A DNA stretch of 64,000 nucleotides from positions 62,001-126,000 of the forward strand of contig NZ_JAJQPD010000010.1 in assembly GCF_021228295.1 (NCBI RefSeq), read 5' to 3'. This document shows, in pieces, positions 18,035 to 26,092 of this stretch (position 1 is the first letter of the stretch; every line of letters begins with the position of its first letter). This DNA is from Agromyces humatus. Lineage in GTDB: Bacteria > Actinomycetota > Actinomycetes > Actinomycetales > Microbacteriaceae. Both the position numbers and the translations under genes were made by a program. Below the pieces are notes generated by a model. That model was not told the DNA's origin. It made no database searches and saw only the letters and a list, made by a program, of their open reading frames with translations.

Positions 18035-18790
18035 GTGACCCCGCTCGACGGAATCCAGTCAACGAGACATCCGAAGACCCCGCCCATGCTCACCGACCGC
18101 GCCCAGCGCACCCTCGAGACCATCGACGGGCAGACGCTCGACGAGATGCGGGCGCTGCGCGACGAGACCGAACGGTTCATGCTGCGCTACAAGTTCGGCA
18201 TGGACGAGGTGATCACGAAGCTCTCGATCCTGCGCGAGGAGTTCAGCCAGACGCACGATTACAACCCGATCGAGCACATCTCGAGCCGGCTGAAGAGCCT
18301 CGACAGCGTCATCGACAAGATGCGGCGCAAGGGCATCGAGCCCACGTTCGACACGATCCGCGACACCATCACCGACATCGCGGGCGTTCGCATCACGTGC
18401 AGTTTCGTCTCCGACGCGTACCGCATCTTCGAACTGCTCACGGCGCAGCGCGACATCCGTGTGCTCAAGGTCAAGGACTACATCAAGGAGCCGAAGGAGA
18501 ACGGCTACCAGAGCCTGCACGTGATCGTCGAGGTGCCGGTGTTCCTGTCGACGGGCGCGCACCCCGTGGCCGTCGAGGTGCAGATCCGTACGATCGCCAT
18601 GGACTTCTGGGCGAGCCTCGAGCACAAGATCTACTACAAGTACGACAAGCAGATCCCGAAGGAGCTGCTCGACGGGCTGACCGACGCGGCGCACACGGCT
18701 TCAGAGCTCGACGCACGCATGGAGCGACTCCACCGCGAGGTGCACGGTGCGCCCCGGCTGCCCCACGCGAACCGGGACATCGCGGTCTGA
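18035..18790 (+). CDS. Small alarmone synthetase (GTP pyrophosphokinase family)
   Basis: 251 aa. Only the RelA/SpoT synthetase domain is present: SRLKSLDSVIDKMRRKG, DIAGVRITCSFVSDAYRI, KDYIKEPKENGYQSLHV and EVQIRTIAMDFWASLEHK are all intact. There is no hydrolase, TGS or ACT domain, so it should make (p)ppGpp independently of the ribosome. It resembles YjbM/YwaC-type enzymes. GTG at 18035 is chosen because TACGGT ends 7 nt upstream (leaderless pattern); an ATG at 18086 is the alternative and would remove 17 residues. Confidence 0.88.
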   Translation: MTPLDGIQSTRHPKTPPMLTDRAQRTLETIDGQTLDEMRALRDETERFMLRYKFGMDEVITKLSILREEFSQTHDYNPIEHISSRLKSLDSVIDKMRRKGIEPTFDTIRDTITDIAGVRITCSFVSDAYRIFELLTAQRDIRVLKVKDYIKEPKENGYQSLHVIVEVPVFLSTGAHPVAVEVQIRTIAMDFWASLEHKIYYKYDKQIPKELLDGLTDAAHTASELDARMERLHREVHGAPRLPHANRDIAV

Positions 18791-18818
18791 GTCGAACCGC
18801 GGCCACCGCGGCCGTAGA

Positions 18819-19499
18819 TCAGGCGAGCGCGGCGAACTGCGCCCGACCTTCGGCGGTGACCCGCAGGGATCGGTCGCCGGCCACGCGCGCGACCCATCCG
18901 TCGTCGAGCAGCCGCACGAGCAGGTGCGCACCGAGCCTTCCTGCGATGTGCGGCCGGCGCTCGGTCCAGTCGAGACAGCCGCGCACCGCCGGCCGTCGTG
19001 AGGCGATCGCGATCGCCGACGCGATGCCGAGACGGGCTGCGAGCGGGCCGCGAGCATCGAGGACGGCCCCCGGCGTACCGGCGACGAGCGGGGCGAGGGC
19101 GCCCTCGGCGACGAGCGCATCGGCCAGGTCGAGCGCGACTCGGCCCGCGAGGTGGTCGTAGCACGAACGCGCCTCGGCGAGCCGTGAGGTCGCCTTCGAC
19201 TGCGAGTACGAGGTCACCTCGCGGCGCGGTGCGAGCAGCTGGAGCGCCTCGACGGCGTTCGCCACCTCTGGTCCCGCCAGCGAGAAGTAGTGGTGGCGAC
19301 CGAGCCTGCGGCCGGTGACCAGCCCGCCCTCGACCAGTTGCGCGAGGTGCGCACTCGCGGTCGAGGGCTTCACCCCGGCGATCCCCGCGAGGTCGGAGGC
19401 GGGCAGCGCACGGCCGTCGAGCAGTGCGAGCAGCATCGCGGCACGTGCGGGCTCCCCCATGAGCCGGGCGGGCGTGGCGAGGTCGGCGTCTCCGTCCAT
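18819..19499 (-). CDS. ArsR-family winged-helix regulator
   Basis: 226 aa, about twice the length of a plain ArsR. Residues ~10-85 form the winged helix (ALPASDLAGIAGVKPSTASAHLAQL, then GRRLGRHHYF). The C-terminal ~140 residues are a helical domain seen in larger actinobacterial ArsR proteins and lack the usual metal-binding Cys cluster. ATG at 19499 has TATCGT 6 nt upstream. It is divergent from the P450-like gene with 64 bp between starts, so it probably controls that gene and itself. The ligand is unknown. Confidence 0.86.
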   Translation of the reverse strand: MDGDADLATPARLMGEPARAAMLLALLDGRALPASDLAGIAGVKPSTASAHLAQLVEGGLVTGRRLGRHHYFSLAGPEVANAVEALQLLAPRREVTSYSQSKATSRLAEARSCYDHLAGRVALDLADALVAEGALAPLVAGTPGAVLDARGPLAARLGIASAIAIASRRPAVRGCLDWTERRPHIAGRLGAHLLVRLLDDGWVARVAGDRSLRVTAEGRAQFAALA

Positions 19500-19563
19500 G
19501 CCCCCACGATACGTCGGGCACACTTCGATGGGCGCCGAAACGTTGCGGTCGTACGGTGGCACC
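19500..19563. promoter_or_regulatory. Divergent leaderless promoters, ArsR / P450-like pair
   Basis: TATCGT (minus, 19511-19506) lies 6 nt before the arsR ATG and TACGGT (plus, 19552-19557) lies 6 nt before the P450-like ATG. The 64-bp gap must hold both promoters and any operator. I see no convincing palindrome in it. Confidence 0.6.
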
Positions 19564-20403
19564 ATGACGATCATCTCCGATCCCGGCCAGGTCGAACGCA
19601 TCCTCACGGATCCGGGATTCCGAGTCCCCGAGGCGGATGTCGCGGCGACGGGCCCATTCGATCGATTCCGGGCAACGGTCTCGCGTTTCGCGAACGGCTC
19701 GATCCACGATGGCCGGCGCGCGCAGCTCGACGCACGCCTCACGCACCTGAACCTCGGAGCGCTCGCCGACGCCGCCACGACGCGAACGAGGCGCGCGCGG
19801 GCGCTCGCCGATCGCACCGCCCACGACGCGGCCGCCCTGGCCGCTCACGTTGCGCGCGGCGTGCCCGTCGCGAGCCTCGCCGACATGCTCGGGTTCGACG
19901 AGGCCGACGGGCTCGCAGAACTCGTGGCCCTCGTCGCCGATCGGTATGCCACCGGGGTCGCGGACGACCCGGTCGCCGAGGATGCCGCGATCGAGCGCCT
20001 GCTCGCGCTCGCGCCGGGCGCCGACGCCGGCACCCGCGCGCTCGAGGTGCAGCTGCTCGTACAGGCGTGGGCGGCCACTCGCGCCGTCATCGAGAGCGCG
20101 ATGCGCCTGCTCGCGTCCGACGACCACGCCCGGCACTCGACCTTCGAACTGCTGCGCGAGGCACTCGAGCAGGACGCCCCCGTGGCGGTGACGCGCCGAG
20201 TCGCACCCAGCGGTGAGCTCGTGGTCCTGCGCCTCGACGGAGCAGACCTCGCCTTCGGGACGGGCGCCCGTCGTTGTCCGGCGCCGCACCACGCCATCGT
20301 CATCGCGACGGCGGCGGTCGATGAACTCAGGCGACCGCTCGACGTCCGCGACGCCGTGCCCGCCGAACGCGAGGAGGGATCGCCCGATGCTGACGCCGAC
20401 TGA
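19564..20403 (+). CDS. Short, degenerate cytochrome P450-like protein
   Basis: 279 aa, against about 400 for a bacterial P450. The C-terminal heme loop is complete (LAFGTGARRCPAPHHAIVIA, Cys ligand present). The K-helix reads EALEQDAPVAVTRRV, so the Arg of the universal ExxR motif is replaced by Glu. The I-helix region (VQLLVQAWAATRAVIESAM) lacks the AGxxT signature, and roughly 100 N-terminal residues are missing. The leaderless ATG is clear, so the short form is the actual gene product and not a mis-called start. It may bind heme without oxygenase activity. Its last 17 nt overlap the next gene. Confidence 0.75.
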   Translation: MTIISDPGQVERILTDPGFRVPEADVAATGPFDRFRATVSRFANGSIHDGRRAQLDARLTHLNLGALADAATTRTRRARALADRTAHDAAALAAHVARGVPVASLADMLGFDEADGLAELVALVADRYATGVADDPVAEDAAIERLLALAPGADAGTRALEVQLLVQAWAATRAVIESAMRLLASDDHARHSTFELLREALEQDAPVAVTRRVAPSGELVVLRLDGADLAFGTGARRCPAPHHAIVIATAAVDELRRPLDVRDAVPAEREEGSPDADAD

Positions 20404-21175
20404 GTTCCGAAACCTCCACCGGCCCGGCTCGCCGCTCTTCCTTCCGAATGCGTGGGACCTCGCTTCGGCGCGCTGGCTGCACGCGTCGGGTCATCCCGTC
20501 GTGGGGACCACGAGCCTCGGCGTCGCGTTCACTGCCGGCCCGCGCGACGGTGCCGGTGAGATCGCGGAGGACACGCTCGGCCTCGTGCGGAGGATCGCCG
20601 GCGCGGGAATCGCGGTCACGGCCGACATCGAGGCGGGCTTCTCGAGTGATCCCGCCGAGGTCGCGTCGTACGTCGCCGAACTGGCCGGCCTCGGGGCGGT
20701 CGGGGTCAACATCGAGGACTCCGACACCGCCGGTCAGCTCGTCGATCCATCGCTCGCGGCCGCGAAGATCTCCGCGATCGCCGCGGCCGTACCGAACCTC
20801 TACCTGAACGCGCGTACTGACGTGTTCTGGATCGGCGGCGACGCCGACACGGCCTCGAGGCACGCCGACGCGGTGGCCCGCGCCGATCGCTACCTCGCGG
20901 CCGGGGCGACGGGGGTGTTCGTGCCCGGCGTGCTGGCGCCGGCCACCGTCTCTGCGCTCACCGCATCGATCGCGGCGCCGCTCAACGTGCTCGTGCAGCA
21001 GCGCATCCCGGTCGCGGAACTGGCCCGCCTCGGCGTGGCGCGGGTCAGCACCGGCTCGCTCCTCTTCCGCGCCGCATTGGGAGCACTTGCCGAGACCGCG
21101 ACCTCGTCGGGCGAAGGCGAGTTGCGCCAGCCGACCAGCACTCCGAGCTACGACGACGTCGTCGCGCTCGACTGA
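20387..21175 (+). CDS. Isocitrate lyase/phosphoenolpyruvate mutase family protein
   Basis: 262 aa TIM-barrel enzyme that handles C-C or C-P bonds of 2-oxo acids. Family marks are LPNAWDLASARWLHASGHPVVGTTS at the start, the metal-binding TADIEAGF and VNIEDSD segments, and LYLNARTDVF. The KKCGH catalytic loop of true isocitrate lyases is absent, so it is not ICL; oxaloacetate-hydrolase or mutase-type activities are possible. ATG at 20387 follows GAGGAGGG and starts inside the P450-like gene, so the two are co-transcribed. Confidence 0.85.
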   Translation: MLTPTEFRNLHRPGSPLFLPNAWDLASARWLHASGHPVVGTTSLGVAFTAGPRDGAGEIAEDTLGLVRRIAGAGIAVTADIEAGFSSDPAEVASYVAELAGLGAVGVNIEDSDTAGQLVDPSLAAAKISAIAAAVPNLYLNARTDVFWIGGDADTASRHADAVARADRYLAAGATGVFVPGVLAPATVSALTASIAAPLNVLVQQRIPVAELARLGVARVSTGSLLFRAALGALAETATSSGEGELRQPTSTPSYDDVVALD

Positions 21176-21205
21176 CGACCCGGCTCGGTCCTCTGCATGC
21201 GAAGG

Positions 21206-22405
21206 TCAGGCCGCGACGAGCTCCACCGGGAGCGACGACCAACCCCTGAGCGTGGTGTGCAGGAACCGACGCTGCTCGCCGGCCGGTCGCAACTGCTTCA
21301 CTCGCGTTGCGAGTGTGGTGAGCAGCACCTCCATCTCGAGTCGTGAGATCGGCTGGCCGACGCACTGGTGGATGCCCATCCCGAAGGCGAGGTGGCCGCC
21401 CGCCTGGCGATCGATCGTGAATCGCGCCGCGTCGTCGCCCCACTGCTCGGCGTCGCGATTGGCGGCACCCGGGAACACGAGCACCTTCGTCTCGGCGGCG
21501 AGTTCGATGCCGTGGAAGACGGTGTCGACCGACGCCGTGCGGAAGAACGACTGGAACGGCGACTCGATGCGAAGCGCCTCGTCGATGGCGAACCTCACGA
21601 GGCGGGGGTTCTCGTGCACCCGCGCCCACGCGTCGGGGTCGGCCAGCAGGCACGCGAGTGTGTTGCCGATCGCCAATGCCGTGGTGTCGAGCCCCGCCGA
21701 AAGCAGGGCGCGCACGAGCAACGTCGCCTGATCCGAAGTGATGCGCCCGGCGTCGGCGTGCTCCCAGACCTTCGCTCCGAGCCCGTCGGGCATCAGGTTC
21801 TCGCGCGCGCAGTTCATCATGACCCAGTCCCGGGTGCCCTCGCCATGTGCGAAGTACGCACGGGAACGCTCGTTGTCGGGCCCGAATGCACTGAAGTTCA
21901 TGGCGCCATGGGGCAGGAGGTTCTCGGCGCGCCCCTCGCGCGGAATGCCGACCGCGTCGCCGAACGCATGGATCGGAAACACCTCGGCCATATCGCCGAC
22001 CGCATCGACCGTGCCCCGCTCCACGAGGTCGTCGACCAGTTCGTCGGCGAAGACCTGGAACCGGTCACGGAGCGCACGCACACCGCGTGGCGAGATGACG
22101 TCGACCATGGCGGTGCGCATCGCCGTGTGGATCGGAGGATCCGACTCGAGGATGCCCTGCGGCCGCCATGCCGGTTCATGGTGGAGGTTCTTCGGGCCCA
22201 CACCGGCGCCCGAGACGAAGGTGTCGTGATCGACGAGGATCTCGCGGACGGGCGCGTGCCGCGTGAACGCGGCCACGCCGTGGCGCGTGAGCCAGACCGC
22301 CGGGCCCGCGGCGCGCATGCGTTCGAAGAGCGGGTACGGGTCGGCGAGATTCGCGTCGTCATAGGGGTCGTCGTCGAAGTGCGGCAACTGCTCGGGGGTC
22401 GTCAT
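21206..22405 (-). CDS. Cytochrome P450, CYP199-like
   Basis: 399 aa, full length. The I-helix is LLSAGLDTTALAIG (AGxDTT), the K-helix is EALR (ExxR intact) and the heme loop is FGMGIHQCVGQ. RIESPFQSFFRTA and VFPGAANRDAEQW closely resemble the CYP199 group, which oxidises para-substituted benzoates and cinnamates. It is divergent from the IclR / ammonia-lyase / reductase operon; the reductase is its likely electron donor. ATG at 22405 is preceded 7 nt upstream by TACGGT; a GTG at 22414 is possible. The substrate is inferred only. Confidence 0.88.
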   Translation of the reverse strand: MTTPEQLPHFDDDPYDDANLADPYPLFERMRAAGPAVWLTRHGVAAFTRHAPVREILVDHDTFVSGAGVGPKNLHHEPAWRPQGILESDPPIHTAMRTAMVDVISPRGVRALRDRFQVFADELVDDLVERGTVDAVGDMAEVFPIHAFGDAVGIPREGRAENLLPHGAMNFSAFGPDNERSRAYFAHGEGTRDWVMMNCARENLMPDGLGAKVWEHADAGRITSDQATLLVRALLSAGLDTTALAIGNTLACLLADPDAWARVHENPRLVRFAIDEALRIESPFQSFFRTASVDTVFHGIELAAETKVLVFPGAANRDAEQWGDDAARFTIDRQAGGHLAFGMGIHQCVGQPISRLEMEVLLTTLATRVKQLRPAGEQRRFLHTTLRGWSSLPVELVAA

Positions 22406-22444
22406 GGGCGTCACCGTAGCCCGCGGCGGCGACGGGCCGCCAGC

Positions 22445-22469
22445 GCGATTCCCAGTGAGTGAGAATCGC
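22445..22469. promoter_or_regulatory. Probable IclR operator between P450 and lyase operon
   Basis: A 25-bp near-perfect inverted repeat: GCGATTCCC (22445-22453), 7-nt centre, GAGAATCGC (22461-22469), with one mismatch. Its size and GATTCNC-N7-GNGAATC form match the operators bound by IclR-family dimers. It is the only strong palindrome in the 126-bp divergent gap. Confidence 0.65.
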
Positions 22470-22531
22470 TCTTGTCAGTCCGCTCGTTCGGGGTCGAGCA
22501 TGGTGCATGACGAGGACGAAGTGAGGTGACC

Positions 22532-23374
22532 ATGGCCGAGTCGCTCTCGAGCCGCGATGCGTCGGCGTCGGCGGTGATCGGTGCCGACTCCTCGCTCGAG
22601 CGCGGCCTCGCGATCCTCGAGGTGATCGCGGCACCGGGCGAGCACACGCCGGCCGCCATCGCCGCGGCGGTCGGACTGCCGCCGAGCACCACTTACCGAT
22701 ACCTGCGCCGGTTGGGCGAGCGCGGCTTCGTCGCGGCCGCCCATGGCCGCTACGAACCCGGCCCGTCGCTCATCGGCCTCGCCGGCGGCAACTTCGCGAC
22801 CACGTTCCTGGCGTCGGTCGCACCGGCGGTGCTCGCCGGGATCGTCGACGAGGTCGGGGAGACCGCGGTGATGATCGTGCGGGTCGGCACGCATGCCGTG
22901 TGCGTGAGCCGCGCAGAACCCGACAAGGCGATCCGGTACACGTTCGCCGTGAACCAGTTGCTGCCGCTGCATGCGGGCGCGGGGCAGCGGGTGCTGCTCG
23001 CCTGGGCGCCGCCATCGATCGTGGAGCGAGTGGTCGCGAGCGGGCTCACGCGGTACACCGATGCCACCCTCGACGCGGCACGGTTGCGCGCGAGCCTGCA
23101 TGCCACCCGGCAAGCGGGCTGGACGGTGTCACGTGGCGAATACGACACGGGCTCCGTCTCGGTCGCGGTGCCCGTGTTCTTCGGCGGTGAGGCCGTCTGC
23201 TCGCTGAACGTCGCCGGCCCCGAGTCGCGCTGCGGCTCCCGCGAATGGGTCGCCCGCGTGCGAACCCTCCTGAGCGACGCGGCACGGGACCTCAGCGAGT
23301 CCCTCGAGGCATGGTCGCCGCCGACACCGGCGCCAACCGAATCGTCCACCCCGATCGACCCGGAGATCACATGA
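22532..23374 (+). CDS. IclR-family transcriptional regulator
   Basis: 280 aa. The N-terminal winged helix is at residues ~22-80 (SLERGLAILEVIAAPGEHTPAAIAAAVGLPPSTTYRYLRRL, split by the turn), and the GAF-like effector domain follows (residues ~95-260, with LLPLHAGAGQRVLLAW). ATG at 22532 follows GAGGTG at 5-nt spacing; the GTG at 22526 is an alternative. Its stop overlaps the lyase start (ATGA). It probably senses the substrate or a product of the lyase/P450 route and binds the palindrome at 22445. Confidence 0.9.
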   Translation: MAESLSSRDASASAVIGADSSLERGLAILEVIAAPGEHTPAAIAAAVGLPPSTTYRYLRRLGERGFVAAAHGRYEPGPSLIGLAGGNFATTFLASVAPAVLAGIVDEVGETAVMIVRVGTHAVCVSRAEPDKAIRYTFAVNQLLPLHAGAGQRVLLAWAPPSIVERVVASGLTRYTDATLDAARLRASLHATRQAGWTVSRGEYDTGSVSVAVPVFFGGEAVCSLNVAGPESRCGSREWVARVRTLLSDAARDLSESLEAWSPPTPAPTESSTPIDPEIT

Positions 23375-25089
23375 CCGCACCCACTCCCCTGCTCATCGGC
23401 GATCGTCCCACCAGCGTCGACGACCTCGTCGCCGTCGCCCGTGATCGCCGTCGTGTCGCTCTTGATCCGGCATGCCTGTCGCGCATGATCGCGAGTCGCG
23501 CATGGGTCGACGACCTCATGCGCGGCATGGCCGCCGGAGAACCCGTCGAGCCCGTGTACAGCATCAACACCGGGTTCGGGTCCCTCGCCGGCCGCGCGGC
23601 GTTCGATGACCCGGCCGATGCGGCAGAGCTCAGCCGTCGGCTCATCCTCGCCGACGCGACCGGGGTCGGTCGCACGGTCGATGAGGAGGTCGTGCGCGCG
23701 ACGATGCTCATCCGCGCGGTGAGCCTCGCACAGGGTCACTCGGGTGTCGACCCAACGCTCGTGCAGGGCGTCATCGACATGCTGAACCATGACGTCTACC
23801 CGGCCGTGCCGGAGTTCGGCTCACTGGGCGCCAGCGGCGACCTCATCCCCCTCGCTCATATCGCGATCGTGCTCACCGCACCGCCGACGGGCGACGACGA
23901 TCCCCTCGACTCGGGCGAGGCGATCGTCGACGGGCATGTCGTCAGCGGGGTCGAGGCCATGCGGCACGCCGGACTGACACGCGTGCGCGTGACCGCGAAG
24001 GACGGCCTCGCCCTGCTCAACGGCACCTCCTTCTCGGCAGCCCAGGCGGCGCTCGCCCTCTGGGATGCACGGGTGCTGCTCGAGACCGCGCAGATCACGG
24101 CGGCGATGTCGATCGAAGCCCTGCTCGGGTTCGGCGACGCATTCATCGCCGAGTTGCACGAGGCACGAGGGCAACGGGGGCAGATCTCCGTCGCCACCCG
24201 GATGCGGCAGCTCCTGGCGGGCAGTCGCCTCGTGACGGGCGACCGCGATCACGATCCCATGCGCCAACCGCCGCAGGACGCGTACTCGCTGCGATGCGTG
24301 CCGCAGGTGTACGGGCCCGTCGCAGACACCCTCGACTTCGTCGAGGGAATCCTGCAGACCGAGATCAACGCGGCCACCGACAACCCCCTGATCTTCCCGT
24401 CACTGCCGGCGTCGCGGTCGCTGAAGGCCGTGTCGGGCGGCAACTTCCACGCCGAGTACGTCGCCTTCGCCGCCGACTTCCTCTCGATCGTCGTCACCGA
24501 GATCGGCAACATCACCGAGCGACGACTCTTCCGTCTCGACGACGGCACCCTGAGCCGGGGCCTGCCCGACATGCTCGTCGCCAGCGCCAAGGTCGGACTC
24601 GACTGCGGCTACATGCTCCCGCAGTACCTCGCAGCAGCACTCGTGTCGGACTGCAAGACGCTGGCCCACCCCGACAGCGTGGACTCGATCCCGACCTCGG
24701 CGAACCAGGAGGACCACGTCTCGATGGCCAACAACGCCGGTCGTCACGCGCGCCAGATCGTACAGAACATCCAGCATGTCGTCGCGACCGAGCTGCTGAT
24801 GGCAGCACAGGCGCTCGAACTTCGATGCGCGATCGACGGGGTCGGCACTCACTCCGCCGACGACATGGGCACCGCGAGCCGCGCCGCCCTCGCCCTCGTT
24901 CGCGCGACGCCCGCGAGCGACGGGCGGCCCATCGGCCACCTTCGCCGCGATGTCGCGCTGTATCCGCGACAGCGGGCGGCGCACGCGCTCGTCGCGCAGG
25001 GCGAGGTCGTCCGCGCGGTCGACGCCGCCCTCGACGCCGTCGCCGGCCCCGGCTCCGGCTCCGGCTCCGGCCCGAGGGACGACTCATGA
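23371..25089 (+). CDS. MIO-dependent aromatic amino acid ammonia-lyase (HAL/PAL/TAL superfamily)
   Basis: 572 aa. The self-processing triad Ala154-Ser155-Gly156 sits in GSLGASGDLIPLAH and forms the MIO electrophile; the catalytic Tyr63 is in YSINTGFG. YSLRCVPQVYG and NQEDHVSM are histidine-lyase-like. The selectivity pair that is Ser-His in histidine lyases and begins with His in tyrosine lyases reads Ala94-Asp95 (LILADATGVG), so the substrate is uncertain. The C-terminus ends in a Gly-Ser repeat, unusual for the family. It is coupled by ATGA overlaps to IclR upstream and to the reductase downstream. No hutU, hutI or hutG is nearby, which argues against routine histidine degradation. Confidence 0.87.
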   Translation: MTAPTPLLIGDRPTSVDDLVAVARDRRRVALDPACLSRMIASRAWVDDLMRGMAAGEPVEPVYSINTGFGSLAGRAAFDDPADAAELSRRLILADATGVGRTVDEEVVRATMLIRAVSLAQGHSGVDPTLVQGVIDMLNHDVYPAVPEFGSLGASGDLIPLAHIAIVLTAPPTGDDDPLDSGEAIVDGHVVSGVEAMRHAGLTRVRVTAKDGLALLNGTSFSAAQAALALWDARVLLETAQITAAMSIEALLGFGDAFIAELHEARGQRGQISVATRMRQLLAGSRLVTGDRDHDPMRQPPQDAYSLRCVPQVYGPVADTLDFVEGILQTEINAATDNPLIFPSLPASRSLKAVSGGNFHAEYVAFAADFLSIVVTEIGNITERRLFRLDDGTLSRGLPDMLVASAKVGLDCGYMLPQYLAAALVSDCKTLAHPDSVDSIPTSANQEDHVSMANNAGRHARQIVQNIQHVVATELLMAAQALELRCAIDGVGTHSADDMGTASRAALALVRATPASDGRPIGHLRRDVALYPRQRAAHALVAQGEVVRAVDAALDAVAGPGSGSGSGPRDDS

Positions 25090-26084
25090 CCACGACCGTG
25101 TCGGCCAATGCCCTCCTCGCCCTCCGGGTCGTCCGCCTCGAGCCCGCCGCAGCCGGGGTGCGCGCGATCACGTTCACCCGGGACGACGGCGGCGCGCTTC
25201 CGCGATGGCAGCCCGGCAACCACCTCGAACTGCGGCTTCCGGGCAGGCTCGTGCGCCACTACTCACTCTGCTCCGATCCCACGAGTCGCGACGTATGGCG
25301 AATCGCCGCACTCGACGAACCCGACGGACGCGGCGGCTCGGCGTTCCTCTGCCGTGAACTGCGCGATGGCGACGTACTCGAATCCTCACCCCCGCGCGAC
25401 AACTTCCGCTACCGCGACGGCACGCATCCGCAGCTGTTCGTCGCCGGCGGCATCGGAATCACTCCGCTGGTTCCGATGATCGCCGCGGCCGAGGCATCCG
25501 GTGCGCCCTGGAGGCTGTTGTACCTCGGACGCAGCCGTGCCTCGATGGCGTTCACGGCCGACCTCGATCGCTTCGGCGATCGGGTCATGGTGCACCCGAA
25601 GGATGCGGCCGGCTCGCTCGACCTCGGCACCCGGCTCGATGCGCTCGACGCCGAGCTCCGCTCGACGGCCCCGGCCGGCGAAGCGGCTCAGCTCTACGCC
25701 TGCGGTCCGACCCGACTCATCGACGCGGTCGTCGGCTGGGCCTCCGCGAGCCCCGACCGGGCGACGCGGGTGCATGTCGAGCGCTTCACCGGTGTCGACG
25801 CATCGCCGCGACTCGACGACGCCCCGTTCACCGTCGAACTGCCCGATGGCACCGAGATCGCGGTCGCCGCCGACGAATCGATCCTCGAGGCCGTGGGCCG
25901 ATCCGGGATCCCCGCCTTGAACTCCTGTCGCGAGGGAGTGTGCGGCACCTGCGAGACCCCGGTGATCGATGGCATGCCCGATCATCGCGACCACCTGCTC
26001 AGCGACGAGGAACGGGCGAGCAACGAGACGATGATGATCTGCGTCTCGCGGTGCATCGGTGCACGGCTCGTGCTCGACCTCTGA
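25086..26084 (+). CDS. FAD/FMN and [2Fe-2S] oxidoreductase, VanB/phthalate-dioxygenase-reductase type
   Basis: 332 aa. Domains in order: flavin-binding barrel (LPGRLVRHYSLCSDP, residues ~48-65), NAD-binding domain (LFVAGGIGITPLVPMI, ~118; YACGPTRLI, ~205) and a C-terminal plant-type ferredoxin domain with CREGVCGTCETPV plus a fourth Cys near the end (ICVSRC). It passes electrons from NAD(P)H to an oxygenase. No separate oxygenase subunits are present, so the divergent P450 is the natural partner. It starts by ATGA overlap with the lyase. Confidence 0.9.
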   Translation: MTTTVSANALLALRVVRLEPAAAGVRAITFTRDDGGALPRWQPGNHLELRLPGRLVRHYSLCSDPTSRDVWRIAALDEPDGRGGSAFLCRELRDGDVLESSPPRDNFRYRDGTHPQLFVAGGIGITPLVPMIAAAEASGAPWRLLYLGRSRASMAFTADLDRFGDRVMVHPKDAAGSLDLGTRLDALDAELRSTAPAGEAAQLYACGPTRLIDAVVGWASASPDRATRVHVERFTGVDASPRLDDAPFTVELPDGTEIAVAADESILEAVGRSGIPALNSCREGVCGTCETPVIDGMPDHRDHLLSDEERASNETMMICVSRCIGARLVLDL

Positions 26085-26092
26085 CGGCGCGG

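Noticed and set aside
25050..25071. GGCTCC hexamer repeat
   Set aside because: It encodes the Gly-Ser tail of the ammonia-lyase and is a coding low-complexity tract, not a separate repeat element.
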